64,000 nucleotides of DNA, from positions 6,386,001 to 6,450,000 of the forward strand of contig NC_135360.1 of the NCBI RefSeq assembly GCF_051622035.1, in the 5' to 3' direction. Within the stretch, counting starts at the first letter, position 1. The number at the start of each line of letters is the position of its first letter. The notes under the pieces are model-generated. The model was not told where the DNA came from, made no database searches, and saw only the letters and a program-made list of their open reading frames with translations. The position numbers and the translations under genes are program-made. Positions 38,844-49,580 of the stretch are shown here, in pieces. The stretch comes from Arctopsyche grandis (Eukaryota; Arthropoda; Insecta; Trichoptera; Hydropsychidae).

Positions 38844-39116
38844 ATGTACATACATATATAATAAAATGTTTTTATAAGATAAAATATATTTGTACATTTT
38901 TATAGGATAAAATCGCTACATCCTACTGAAACACAAAACGTTGAAAATCAGCAAAGGGAAATTCAAAATAAATTTAGGGTGTTCGAAATAATGGCTATAA
39001 GGAAATATGATCAATTCGAAAATGCATTATGCAAGCAAATATTCGAAAAGAGTGTCGATATAATCTCGTGGTGTCAATTACTATAATAAATATAAAATAT
39101 ATATGTAGGTGTACAT

Positions 39117-39805
39117 CAGTGCCGGCCTTACACCCCATGGCACCCTCGGGACAATTTTTTTCTAAGCGCCCCTAGTAAATAAAATGGGTTACCATCCTCC
39201 TTTTTCCGGGCTTGGGACCGGCAGAAAAGTGGTTAACATGGTTTCCCAACCCCATTGGGGAGTTTTTGTATTTTCGTCAAATTGCCGTTTCACTTTTTAA
39301 TTGTTTAAATGCCGACTCTATTTGTAATTCCACTGCTAAATCTTTAGCTGAAACTTACTATTTTAGCTTCCCAGCATGTGTCAAATAATTTTTTTAAGGA
39401 ATATAATTGCTCGTGATCAGTAGTTAGAATCTTCCAGCGATATATTGAAGCTGAAAATAGGATAAAACATCTTTGGAGAATACCGAAAAAAGTTTGTGAT
39501 GTTACAGAAGATTTCTCGGCGTCATATAGCACGAGATTTAAACAGTGGATGCCACAGTGAAATGTGAAACTAATTTTTTTGATAAGCATAATGTAATATA
39601 AAAGGGAATGCGCCTTCGCCCAATGAATAGAATTTGCCGAGTACAAATGTTTGAACTTAGAACGTAGAGGCGCCTTTAGCGTTCTGATCTAAAATTTTGT
39701 AGCGCCTCCGGCGCTCTTGTTTTAAATTTCGAAGCGCCTTTGGCGCATCAAGTGGCGCCCTCGGGTACCGCCCCCCCCCCCCAGCCCCCCCTAAAACTGG
39801 GACTG
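39117..39805 (-). mobile_element. hAT element with transposase fragment
   Basis: Exact 8-bp duplication GTGTACAT at 39109-39116 and 39806-39813. Ends CAGTGCCGGCCTTA and, inverted, CAGTCCCAGTTTTA. A minus frame at 39646-39344 reads GIHCLNLVLYDAEKSS, FILFSASIYRW, LKKLFDTCWEAK, the central part of ZMYM1-like hAT transposases (Ser-Ala-Ser, Arg-Trp, Asp-Thr-x-Trp). Located just after a spectrin copy B exon whose donor is lost. Confidence 0.85.
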
Positions 39806-41109
39806 GTGTACATACATACATGTACAAAAACATGTAGGATATAAATTTGGTATTTGATGTTTAGATGATTAAAGAAAAATTAGCAGACAAAGTTGACGCA
39901 GAAGCTCTTATTAAAAAGCACAATGATTTATTGGTTGATATTTACATTCATCGGAATAAATGAGTTACAATATTTATGTACAATAATTGGAATTGTACAA
40001 AATCTCAAACAGTTTGTTTCTTATTGACTTCCAGGCTAAATGTCATCATTGAAGTTGGTGATTTGATAATTAAATGGAATCAAAATATTATAAGAGTACC
40101 GGAAAAGATTGCAACTCTTAAATCAGAAAGGGAGACAATTGACAATGGTTAGTAATGTATTTTTAATTTCGAATAATTTTTTTAAAATAAGGTTTTCAAC
40201 TAGTTTCCAGCTTAGATAAATTGTATTATATTTCAATATTTTTTATATAGAATGGAAAAAAAAGAATGTCAAACTTCAAAAAATACTTGAAATTCATTCA
40301 TTCTACACAGAAGCATATCAGGAAATTAATTCAGTAAGAGGGAACGACGCATTTCTTGAATTTCAATACACGGAGGTATATATAATAAGGGAATATATAA
40401 TTGAACTTTATTTTAAATACTATTCTCTAATTACATGGAACCTCAATTCGACTACTTTAAAATTAAAATTTGATACTTTTCACTAGGTACACCATAACTT
40501 TAATTTCAATACTTGCCACTTTAAAAAGGATACTTTGCACTTTAAATTTAGATATTTTTTTCATAGTATCACAAACTTTTAGTTGAATAGTTTTCAGTCG
40601 GAAATTGAATGTTTTAAGATGTTTTTGGATAAATATGTTATAATTTCATGTTTAAGCCTTATGAGTTATCAAGAGACATAAGGAATTTTTATGAAAATTA
40701 ATATGATCCAAATTAAAGTTCTATTAATTATCACCCTAAATAATATAGCCAGAATGTGATCATTAAAAAATATAATTATTAAATGTTTTAATAATTATAT
40801 TTTTTGACTATTTATAGATGTCTTGGTGGCTATCGGCTCCATCGATTCATTATAATCAATTTAAAAAATATATTTAATTGATTTTGTTAAGAATAATATA
40901 CATATTTTTATTTATTCCACTTTCATAATAACCGGCACAATTAATTTTTTTTTTTTTGTTTAAAATACTTTTCGTAATAAATTTAAGTTATACAATAGTT
41001 TTTTTACAATAATAAAAATACAGCTTTAAAATAAAAAATAAAATTTATTTGCGGTACTGTTATATACATATATACATATATAATATTTAAATTTGACAAA
41101 AATTATATT

Positions 41110-41310
41110 CTACAACTTTATTTTACTTGCTTTCACACCAACAAAATCATTTATAATGTCATCAATGTCAAAATCATTTTTAATGATTTTCAATTTTCCA
41201 AAACTCCTTTCGGCAGTGGCAATTGCCGCTGGCATTGTAGCTTGTACAATATTTGAGTAGGATTCTTCTAAATCACACTGCCTCAGTATAGACAAACGGA
41301 GCTTGGATCT
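41110..41310 (-). pseudogene. hAT transposase C-terminal relic
   Basis: The minus frame reads SYSNIVQATMPAAIATAERSF and GKLKIIKNDFDIDDIINDFV. This is the hAT dimerisation region (AERSFSKLK motif), with the usual following SSMSQERL segment deleted. No ends found. Confidence 0.7.
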
Positions 41311-42091
41311 TTACTTTGAAATATTTTTTTTTAGTTAATACTATGTCTATGTTTACTTTTTTTTACTTAAGAGTATGTCTTTCATAGTAAAATTCCTTTT
41401 GATTCTATTTCTTCGACAGATAATGAAATGAAACCTTTTCCAGTCAAAAAATTAAATTCTTCTACAATTTTACGAATACAGTGAAATCGTTCTCTTAATT
41501 ATGTACATTACAATGAAATATAACATGATATCTTGATATCTTGACCAAGTCAAAGCTTGGCGATTCATCTTTAGCAAGTTCATAACATGACTAGAAGCGT
41601 TTTCAATTTGGTTTTCTCTAAACGCATAAGCACTAGTTTCGATAATGTTTTGATTTTTCGTATTGATCTGAGCTTTTCAATCGAATTTGTAGACAATATT
41701 ATCATACATACATATATAAAATTTTTGAAAAAATGAATTACGAGTATAATTGTTTATATTTAATTCATAGCTTGCAGATTCTAAGAAAACTTGATATCAA
41801 GCTGTAAATAAGTGTAATTAATGTTAATATTTTAAATAAAAATATAAAATTTCGGCATTATTTCTTTTAATAAAAAATGATATGATAATACTAACTATAA
41901 AAAAGGTTTCATTCAACAATTATTTAAAATAAAACTGTTTAATTTAGACAACGTTTAATACAAAAAAAAAATTGAACCTATGACAATTAAATTAATAATT
42001 TATTATATTTTGTAAGCTTTAGTATCACCTTTTTGTTTTGAAACTATTTGATCTATAGCACTTATTATTTAATATATTCATTAATTCAACT
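41311..42091. other. Intergenic AT-rich DNA
   Basis: No ORF, RNA or element recognised. TTTATT at 42091 would serve as an AATAAA on the minus strand for the TPR gene that ends at 42243. Confidence 0.4.
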
Positions 42092-42235
42092 TTATTAGAT
42101 TTACTTATTCGATCTCCCAAATCTTTGTAAGTATTATATTATATAAATGCAATAAAATTATGAAAACTTTATAATTATTCTCCCCAAAGTAAATTTATGG
42201 CAACATCGTCATATTTAAATTGACATGACATTATA
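42092..42235 (-). pseudogene. Duplicate fragment of a TPR gene 3' end
   Basis: Plus-strand blocks GATCTCCCAAATCTTTGTAA, TTTATAATT and CAACATCGTCATATTTAAATTGAC repeat, with decay, the C-terminal coding segment of the gene at 42243 (GATCTCCCAAATCGTTGTAA, GCAGCATCGTACTGATTCAATTGAC) in the same order. Frame is lost. Confidence 0.6.
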
Positions 42236-42242
42236 TGAGTTA

Positions 42243-43535
42243 TTATATCTTGAAAGCATTAGCATTATCCTTCAAAAAGTGGATGATCCTTTTATGCAGT
42301 TGACCAGCACGGATTTGATCTCCCAAATCGTTGTAAGCATGGTATAAATTCAATAGGATAATGACAGTTTTATAATTCTTCATTCCATAGCATTCTTCAT
42401 ACGAAGGTAAAATAGTCTCCAGCAAATTCTTGGCAGCATCGTACTGATTCAATTGACTTTCAACTTTGGCCAAATTGAACTGCGCACATAAATACAGAGG
42501 ATGATTAGTGTCATATACCTTTTCATACATTTTGAGAACCATGTTAAGCAACTCCTTAGCTTTAGTATGGTTACCCAAACCGCTTTCAGCAATGCTCAAA
42601 TTGAGTAAAACCCTAGCCATTTTAGTGTGCGATAGTCCATAATGTTGCTCATATATCGGTAAAACATCGTCTAAATGTTCCTTAGCTTTTTGATAATCAC
42701 CCAAGTCACATTCGACTTTACTCATGTTGAGCAGAACTCCAGCAGTTTTATAATTCAGTTTCCCATAATGATTTTCATATACTGGAAGAATGGTGTTTAA
42801 TATACATTTAGCCTCCCGGAAATTGATCAAATCGCGTTTCATAGTCATTCTACTACCATCCATTATGTCTTTAGGTATATCTAACTTATCCATGCCGCTG
42901 GTACATGCATTTAAAATTTTAGCAACTGATATTTTCGCCGCTTCGCAAATCCCCAGATCGCTTGTAATTATACTCAAATGCAACTGAGGAAGAGCTGACT
43001 CTATATGATCAGGTCCGTTAAACTCCTCATATACAGACACCACTTCTTGTATTATTGCTTTTGCTTTGCTGTGATGACCCAAATCGTTCTCCACGTAGCT
43101 CAAACTTAGCAAAACTTTAGCCGTGTGTATGCTTTCAGGTCCGTGTACCTTCTTGCACACACTCAAAACATTTTCAAGAAGGTCTCTGCTCGTTTTATAA
43201 TTGCCAAGATCTTTTTCAACGTTGCTCAAGTTACTCATAGCATTGATGGTCTTCAAATCCTCTTCTCCATAACATTGTCGACAAGTCGATGTGAGTTCTT
43301 CAAGCAGGACCTTGGCTTGTTGAAAATTTTGCAGTTTTCGTTCCACATTGATCAAATTCGATATGGCATTTACCGTTTCGGCGTGTGTTATACCATAATG
43401 CTTCTTATAAAACTGCAAGGCATTGACGAAATGTGTCTTAGCCACTGGATATTTTCCAGCTTTAAATTCTTTCAAACCAGACGCCATCAGTGCTGCTGCT
43501 TTTCCAACACTGTTTACTTCGTTGGAATCGGACAT
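42243..43535 (-). CDS. Intronless tetratricopeptide-repeat protein, 430 aa
   Basis: Single open frame starting MSDSNEVNSVGKAAALMASG. From about residue 20 it is a solenoid of roughly nine TPRs with a 42-residue period, of the kinesin-light-chain/nephrocystin-3 (TPR_12) type: for example NAMSNLSNVEKDLGNYKTSR, VLLNMSKVECDLGDYQKAKE, HLDDVLPIYEQHYG. No motor-binding coiled coil, kinase or signal peptide, so not a true kinesin light chain. A linker LDIPKDIMDG in mid-protein is shared with the 830-residue paralogue at 51441. Probably a cytosolic scaffold; function unknown. Lack of introns in a family with repeats this regular suggests retroposition or gain from a compact source, but codon and base use do not stand out from the surroundings. 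AATAAA-equivalent at 42091-42096. Confidence 0.88.
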   Translation of the reverse strand: MSDSNEVNSVGKAAALMASGLKEFKAGKYPVAKTHFVNALQFYKKHYGITHAETVNAISNLINVERKLQNFQQAKVLLEELTSTCRQCYGEEDLKTINAMSNLSNVEKDLGNYKTSRDLLENVLSVCKKVHGPESIHTAKVLLSLSYVENDLGHHSKAKAIIQEVVSVYEEFNGPDHIESALPQLHLSIITSDLGICEAAKISVAKILNACTSGMDKLDIPKDIMDGSRMTMKRDLINFREAKCILNTILPVYENHYGKLNYKTAGVLLNMSKVECDLGDYQKAKEHLDDVLPIYEQHYGLSHTKMARVLLNLSIAESGLGNHTKAKELLNMVLKMYEKVYDTNHPLYLCAQFNLAKVESQLNQYDAAKNLLETILPSYEECYGMKNYKTVIILLNLYHAYNDLGDQIRAGQLHKRIIHFLKDNANAFKI

Positions 43536-43654
43536 TATTTAGAATTTAACTAAATAACCAATCTAATCGAATTTACAATGCGCTCTGAAATACAAAAATA
43601 TTTTTTATCAATAAATTCCATTTATGTATAGATTTTTATTTATTTTATACATAT

Positions 43655-44368
43655 GTATATACCAGAAAAGCCCCAATGCGCCTTCCTGGCCAATTACAAT
43701 CATCGATATACAATTTATAGAGTATTTTTTAACAAAGCATCATAAGACATCTATGGATAATATTTTTTTTGACAAATTTTATGAGCATTTTTATATAAAT
43801 CGTCAAATTTTGAGATGCTCAAAAACTCGAAATCTGCGAGACATTTAGGGCGAAAACACACAGGACGGAACGTGGCACGTGGAACGTCGACAAGTTCTCC
43901 TATATTTCTTCAAATATGGGATACACCGTTATTGATCACTGTGAAGCAAGGATACAATATTACCGAAATCACTCCAAGAGGTCATTTAGGGACGGTGCTC
44001 GCTGGGAATTCCATGCATATGTGCAAGGCACGGCCCATTTTTTTCGCACGTTTTAAACTATCTAAAAAAAAGCATGTGCCACGTTCATCTCTGTGTGTTT
44101 TCGCCTTTATGGACAAATTTGTAGCATTTTTTATACAAATCAGCGAAATTTGAGACGTTGAAAACTCGAAAATTGTGAGAAATGAGTCAAGGTTGCCAAT
44201 TTTTTGGATCCGTTTCAATGAAAATCAGATAAATTGACAAACTCTGATAGGAAACGATCGACCTTGAGTCACAAACCATGGTCTGGCCAGCAACCACCAG
44301 TGGGACTCGAACCCGTGACCACTATTTTCGAAAGCATATATTTTTACCACTAGTCCACGCTGCTAGTA
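43655..44368 (-). repeat. tRNA-derived SINE, copy 5, split by a MITE
   Basis: 3' block AAAGCCCCAATGCGCCTTCC at 43664, then a segment with GACATCTATGG; the head with GGACTCGAACCCGTGACCAC (B box complement) ends near 44368. A MITE at 43847-44109 interrupts it, and the SINE segment GACAAATTTTATGAGCATTT recurs, diverged, on the other side. Confidence 0.7.
43847..44109. repeat. AGGGCG MITE, copy 2
   Basis: Left AGGGCGAAAACACACAG, right CTGTGTGTTTTCGCCT: a 15-bp inverted repeat with one indel. Inner arms ACGTGGCACGTGG and GCATGTGCCACGT. Related to 29959-30279. Confidence 0.75.
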
Positions 44369-44869
44369 TATATTTAATGTACATAATGTATATATTTGAT
44401 GTATAGATTTTCATTCAATTGTCAAATGATTAAATATACCTACATATACAACAGACTTATCAATGGAAGTGATATTAAGATCTAGTGAAACGTATGCTAC
44501 ATTTACTTACACGTGGAATGTTTTGAATCTTGGGAATACAAATAAAAAATACGTCTTAATGTGAAACGTAAAGGAGGTTTGTAAAAACAGACACGTTCTC
44601 ACTAATGATTGGCGAAAAACTATCGAATTTCATAAATATGTTTATGATAAATTATTAGATCAGTCAACTCTATCTAATCAAATAACGTGTGTATGAATGT
44701 TATCTTCTATAATCTAATCTATAATTTGGAAAGAGACTTTGTATGTAAATATCCTTGGTCGTCGTCGTCGTCCGTAGATCGGTGACGTCATCGAACACGT
44801 GATTCGATTTTTTTTTTTTTTCGATCCATGGGCGCCGATTTGTTTTATTCGTTTCGCGAGTAGCTTCAT

Positions 44870-45895
44870 GGGGCCCCGCCAGGGGCGCCACATGGGGCGC
44901 AGCCCCGTGGGGCCCCGAAGGGGGCCTGGAGGGCGCAGCCTCATGGGGCGCAGCCCCATGGGGCTCAAAAGGGGGCGCAGCTTTATGGGGCACAGCCTTA
45001 TCGGCCGCAGCCTTATGGGGCGCAACCTTATGGGGCGCAGCCTTATGGGGCGCTGTCTTATGGGGCGCAGCCTTAGGGGCGCAGCCTTATGGGGCGCCGC
45101 CTTATGGGGCGCCGCCTTATGGGGCGCCGCCTTATGGGGCGCCGCCTTATGGGGCGCCGCCTTATGGAGCTTAGCCACATGGGGCCCCGAAGGGGGCGCA
45201 AGGGGGCACAGCCTCATGGGGCGCAGCCCCATGGGGCCCCAAAGGGGGCGCAGCCTCATGGGGCGTAGCCCCATGGGGCCCCGAAGGGGGCGCAGGGGGG
45301 CGGAGCCTCATGGGGCCCCGAAGGGGGCGCAGGGGGGCGCAGCCTCATGGGGCGTAGCCTTATGGGGCGCTGTCTTATGGGGCGCAGTCTTATGGGGCGC
45401 CGCCTTATGGAGCTTAGCCGCATGCGGCCCCGAAGGGGGCGCAGCCTCATGGGGCCCCGAAGGGGGTGCAGCCTCATTGGGCCCCAAAGGGGGCGCAGGG
45501 GGGCGCAGCCTCATGGGGCGCCGCCTTATGGGGCGCTGCCTTATGGGGCGCTGCCTTATGGGGCGCCGCCTTATGGGGCGCAGCCTTATGGGGCGCTGTC
45601 TTATGGGGCGCCGCCTTATGGGGCGCAGCCTTATGGGGCGCTGTCTTATGGGGCGCAGCCTTATGGGGCGCCGCCATATGGGGCGCCGCCTTATGGGGCG
45701 CTGCCTTATGGGGCGCCGCCTTATGGGGCGCCGCCTTATGGGGCGCCGCCTTATGGGGCGCCGCCTAATGGAGCTTAGCCGCATGGGGCACCGAAGGGGG
45801 CGCAAGGGGGCGCAGCCCCATGGGGCCCCGAAGGGGGCGCAGCCTCATGGGGCGAAGCCCCATGGGGCGCAGCCTTATGAGGCGAAGCCCTAAAC
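44870..45895. repeat. 15-bp minisatellite array, very GC-rich
   Basis: Tandem units CTTATGGGGCGCAGC with variants (GCCGC, GCTGT) and longer interspersed GGCCCCGAAGGGGGCGCA blocks. Because the unit is five codons, both strands stay open in several frames (MGRSL repeats one way, GAAPH repeats the other); these are not genes. GC content contrasts sharply with the AT-rich window. Confidence 0.93.
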
Positions 45896-46590
45896 GGCAA
45901 CTGATCATGGGGGCGAAGCCCTTGACGGCATTTAATCATGGGGGCGCGGAGGGGCGAAGCCCTAATAGGCATTAACTAAGGGGGGCGAAGCCCTAGGCGG
46001 CATTTAATCATGAGGGTGATGAGGGGCGAAGCCCCAAAAGGCATTAATTATGGGGGGCGAAGCCCTAAACGGCATTTAATAATGGGGGCGCGGAGGGGCG
46101 AAGCCCTAAAAGGCATTAACTAAGGGGGGCGAAGCCCTAAACGGCATTTAATAATGGGGGCGCGGTGGGGCGAAGCCCTAAAAGGCAACTGATCGTGGGG
46201 GCGAAGCCCTAGACGACATTCAATCATGGGGGCGCGGAGGGGCGAAGCTCTAAAAGGCATTTACTAAGGGGGGCGAAGCCCTAGACGGCATTTAATCATG
46301 GGGGCGCGGAGGGGCGAAGCCCTAAAAGGCATAAACTAAGGGGGGGCGAAGCCCTAAACGGCAATTAATCTTGGGGGCGCGGGGGGCGAAGCCCTAAATG
46401 CATTAAATAAGGGGGGCGAAGCCCTAGACGGCATTTAATCATGGGGGCGCGGAGGGGCGAAGCCCTAAAAGGCAACTGATCATGGGGGCGAAGCCGTAAA
46501 CGGCAATTGCTCATGGGGACGTGGAGGGGCGAAGCCCTAGAAGGCAAAGGCTCAGGGGGGCACCGAGGGCGAAGCCCTAGAAGGCAAAAA
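45896..46590. repeat. Second minisatellite, about 65-70-bp unit
   Basis: Repeats of GGGGCGAAGCCCTAAAAGGC, ATTAACTAAGGGGGGCGAAG, CCCTAAACGGCATTTAATCA, TGGGGGCGCGGA. GGGGCGAAGCCC alone recurs about every 30 bases. It resembles GAGCGAAGCCGGG at the Helitron right end, from which it may have grown. Confidence 0.88.
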
Positions 46591-46807
46591 AAAAATTATT
46601 TTTTTTTTTGATTTTTTTAAATTTTTTTTTTATTTTATTTTATTTATTTATTTTTTTTTTTTTTTTTTTTTTTTTATTTTTTTTTCAAATTTTTAAAATT
46701 TAAAATTTTTTTTTTTTTTTTAATTAAATGTTTACTATTAGCTTAGTTTAACCGGTTTAAGCGGTTTATATTATAAACACTGAGCGAAGCCGGGTATTAC
46801 AGCTAGT

Positions 46808-47420
46808 ATATAATATTTAGAGATAAAATAATTTTAATTCTTATGATTAAAATCCTGATATGCATGTATAGTACAAACTATGTAACATGCAATAGCACAC
46901 GTTATTACATATTTATGTACATACATATGTAAACTGATTTCATCTCATGCCGAACATTCTAAAAATTCTATTGAAATTGCCATTTATAAATATCACTTCA
47001 GTCCGGATTAAATATTTCTTTTGTTCGTTATTTTATCAATATTTCAGTATAAGCTTCGAGGTACATGATTAGATAAATGAGTTCCTCTAGAATGCCTATC
47101 TACATTTTTTATCATTATAGGCGGGTTTAGATGATTCGATTTGTAAGTCGTTTTTCTCGCTAGATTTCCATATATAAAATATATATTTTGATAACTTCAT
47201 TATTCAAAATATCCGAATTCACGAAAATTGATATATTATAAGAATTATAATAACAGTTTTGGTCAATAATCGACACAGGCTATATACATACATACATATA
47301 TAGTCCACTCGGACATTCGACACGCTTATACAACGGAGAAATTGGATAAGTATGATTCATTTGAAACCTTATTTGGCCGAATTCGTTTAGATATTTTATT
47401 TTTATTTTTACATAGATATA
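46808..47420. other. Intergenic AT-rich DNA
   Basis: No gene or element recognised between the Helitron and the SINE. Confidence 0.4.
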
Positions 47421-47422
47421 TA

Positions 47423-48640
47423 TACCAGGAAGGCGTGACAGGAAGACCCCAATGTGCCTTCCTCGACAATTAATTACAAACAATGCAGCATTTTTATTAT
47501 TACATAAATCACTGTATTTCCAGAAGCTGAAGAACACGAAATAACAATTAATTAATTAATCAATTACAGAATGAATCCATTGAGACATATATGAATTTTA
47601 GATTTGTACATAGTTTTTAACAAATTGTATGTACATACAATAAATACAGAAGATTTGTGAGAGCAGGAAAGATGATTTTTCGCCAATTTTGAGGAACCGT
47701 TTCAACAATGATTAGATAAAATTGGCAAACTCTGATAACACTGAGCAACAAAAAAAAAATACCAGAGTGGATACTAGCCAATCTTTACTAAGTTTGACCC
47801 ACTGAATTCGAATATGATATTGATTTTTGTTGGTGGGCGATCGTTTACGATATATGAGCGTTTAAAAAAATCCGCGATTTTTACAGTTTTTTGGCTTTTG
47901 CGGTCTTTAACTCAAAATTTAGGATTGTTACGCTCAAACTGAGTATTGTAATCAATAGTCAGATATTTTTACTATTAATTGTTATATTTTATTGCTTTGA
48001 AATACTTCTAATTAATTGTCTAGCGAATTTTAAAAGTCAAAAATATATTTTTTTCCGTGCTATTTTTCATTTATTTGGCAAATTTTTTATTTCACCACGT
48101 TTATAAGGATTGGTTTTCTATCTCAATATTTTTTTTTATCTAAACTTACTAACTAAAGTGGTAATTGCAATTTAAATGCTTTCGTTGTATATATGGTTGT
48201 ATCGCGTAATATGTTAGGTGCAAGCGAGATGGCATGTAGTCCGATAAATATAGTATTTCAAAGCAATGAAATATAACAATTAATAGGAAAAATATCTGAC
48301 TATTGATTCCAATACTCACTTTGAGCGTAACAATCCTAAATTTTGAGTTAAAGACCGCAAAAGCCAAAAAACTGTAAAAATCGCGGATTTTTTTAAACGC
48401 TCATATCTCGTAAACGATCGCCCACCAACAAAAATCAATATCATATTCGAATTCAGTGGGTCAAACTTAGTAAAGATTGGCTAGTCTCCGCTCTGGTAAC
48501 TCAAAAACGTGATTTTTTGTTGCTCAGTGTAATAAACGATCGATTTGGTGTCACAAATACCCCCAAATCTAACCAGCATTATAGCGGATCGAACCCACTG
48601 TTCACTTGCTGCTTAATTAAGCGACACTGCTGGCAATATG
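47423..48640 (-). repeat. tRNA-derived SINE, copy 6, split by a foldback
   Basis: 3' block CAGGAAGGCGTGACAGGAAG and CCCAATGTGCCTTCCT at 47429; head GGATCGAACCCACTG and CGACACTGCTGGC near 48590-48635. The consensus GCAAACTCTGATAGGAAACG is broken after GATAA by the element 47739-48529. Confidence 0.78.
47739..48529. mobile_element. CACTA-like foldback, 3-bp TSD
   Basis: Ends CACTGAGCAACAAAAAA and TTTTTTGTTGCTCAGTG. Arms of about 260 bp are nearly identical complements (GTGGGCGATCGTTTACGA, GGCTTTTGCGGTCTTTAACT, ATCAATAGTCAGATATTTTT). TAA lies immediately outside both ends (47736-47738 and 48530-48532). CACTG termini with a 3-bp duplication fit CACTA/EnSpm. About 270 bp of loop carries no transposase. 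Confidence 0.78.
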
Positions 48641-48721
48641 GCTATATACCTATATAGCCGAGTAATTTTTTTACGAAATCAAAATTTTCTGATCCTGGAA
48701 ATTAAATATTGTGAATCACCA

Positions 48722-48845
48722 TTTACAGCCATTCACCACCCACTGTTGGATGAAGGCCCCTCTAATACGCTTCTATTTGTCTCCGTTTTGTGCAACTCTC
48801 CATCTCACCCCATACATTCTCTAATTTCATCCACCCACCCAGGGT
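48722..48845 (-). mobile_element. LINE 3' fragment (RTE-like)
   Basis: Shares TCTCCGTTTTGTGCAACTCT and CATACATTCTCTAATTTCAT-like sequence with 20055-20370. Too short for a reading frame. Confidence 0.55.
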
Positions 48846-48950
48846 CGCGCTTACTATATGCACAAATGTGTGCAAGGCACATAGGCGTCCCAAAGAATGA
48901 GTCGAAAAAAGTATATTCCTTAAATACGAAACAAGATATCGTACGTTTTA

Positions 48951-49401
48951 AGGGCCTCAGCACACTTGCTGGATCGTCCGGTGCGGCCCGTAATCTGCCG
49001 GTAGCCGTTCTGGACGATCGCGGCCGCATTGAGGGGGGGAACCGCAATCCGCCTCGATCGTAACAATTTTTTAAATTTCGTCCCATGCTCGTCTCTTTGC
49101 CGTTCTATCACTGTAGCTTTTGTCTTTCAAGTCCCAAAGCCATACTCTACTTTGGACAAAAATGAATCGACCGGTGTCGAAAATCGTGTAGTACTCAAGC
49201 TATACACGAATGCACGCGCCGATGACCGACTGACAACCGCATGCGGAATTGAAACATCCGCAGAGGCCTGCGGTTCGCAGGACGGGCTTGCGGGTGGTCC
49301 GCATAGTGTGGCGGCTATCGCTCATTTGTATGAAAACGGACGTACTGGCGTACGCAACGAGAGAACCGCACCGGACGATCCGATAAGTGTGCTGAGGCCC
49401 T
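48951..49401. mobile_element. DNA transposon with 36-bp TIRs, GC-rich
   Basis: Ends AGGGCCTCAGCACACTTGCT, GGATCGTCCGGTGCGG and the complement CCGCACCGGACGATCC, GATAAGTGTGCTGAGGCCCT. The interior is CpG-rich compared with the flanks. ORFs of 124-141 residues cross the TIRs and match no family. TTA/AAA flanks do not give a clear target duplication. Confidence 0.75.
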
Positions 49402-49473
49402 AAAATGCATTTTGGTTGTCTTGTAGTATAATTGTGGATTACTGTTGCAAGTTACAACTTTTAACCAGTCTTC

Positions 49474-49580
49474 GGCGGACGAATGCGCCGAAACGGGATC
49501 ATTTTGTCAATTTCTATTGTTATCAATAGAAATTGACAAAACGATCCCATTTTTTTCTGTGCTGGCGCACTTCCGCGCCG
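49474..49580. repeat. Long hairpin
   Basis: Inner stem GGGATCATTTTGTCAATTTC, TATTG, loop TTAT, then CAATAGAAATTGACAAAACG, ATCCC: one mismatch in 25. Outer stem CGGCGGACGAATGCGCC pairs with GGCGCACTTCCGCGCCG. Probably a small MITE. Confidence 0.7.

Larger units (their letters stand above)
35037..40877 (+). pseudogene. Beta-heavy-spectrin-like paralogue with CH and SH3 domains (copy B), disabled
   Basis: Exons 35037-35147, 35233-35400, 36936-37049, 37123-37381, 37466-37560, 37629-37724, 37804-37973, 38056-38114, 38237-38422, 38906-about 39072, 39865-39959, 40035-40147, 40251-40375, 40818-40877. Two CH domains open it: [47 protein letters not shown], then LLSWCQKKTRGYPGV, NFTDSWRSGLGFSALIHAHC, DEKSIMTYITIYYHTFA; these fit beta-heavy spectrin (karst) better than conventional beta. 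The SH3 domain follows directly (IKALFPFA, VEDEVMFLIDNTNRDWWL, GWVPAGYI), as in karst repeat 5, so repeats 1-4 are missing. Defects: TAG at 35260-35262 in CH1; GC instead of GT after 37381; a one-base frame loss in the SH3 exon (170 nt between phase-0 ends); no usable donor after the exon near 39072 or after 39959. A hAT element and a long palindrome have landed in it. Confidence 0.8.
44702..46807 (+). mobile_element. Probable Helitron with GC-rich minisatellite interior
   Basis: Left region TCTATAATCTAATCTATAAT then AAAGAGACTTTGTATG resembles insect Helitron 5' ends and the left end at 6306. Right end reads TGAGCGAAGCCGGGTATTAC then AGCTAGT at 46801-46807, a CTAG-T terminus, with A following. 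The interior is two minisatellites and a poly-T/A tract (46580-46725). No Rep/helicase gene, so non-autonomous. No target duplication, as expected for Helitrons. Confidence 0.68.

Noticed and set aside
42243-43535. Kinesin light chain
   Set aside because: TPR type is similar, but there is no N-terminal heptad-repeat region and the TPRs run from end to end.
44799-45893. A 364-codon plus-strand ORF and 165-186-codon minus-strand ORFs
   Set aside because: They are translations of a 15-bp tandem repeat, open on both strands because the unit is a multiple of three; no start context, no non-repeat domain.
44870-46590. CRISPR-like array
   Set aside because: Units are contiguous with no unique spacers of constant length, in a eukaryotic genome beside Helitron ends.
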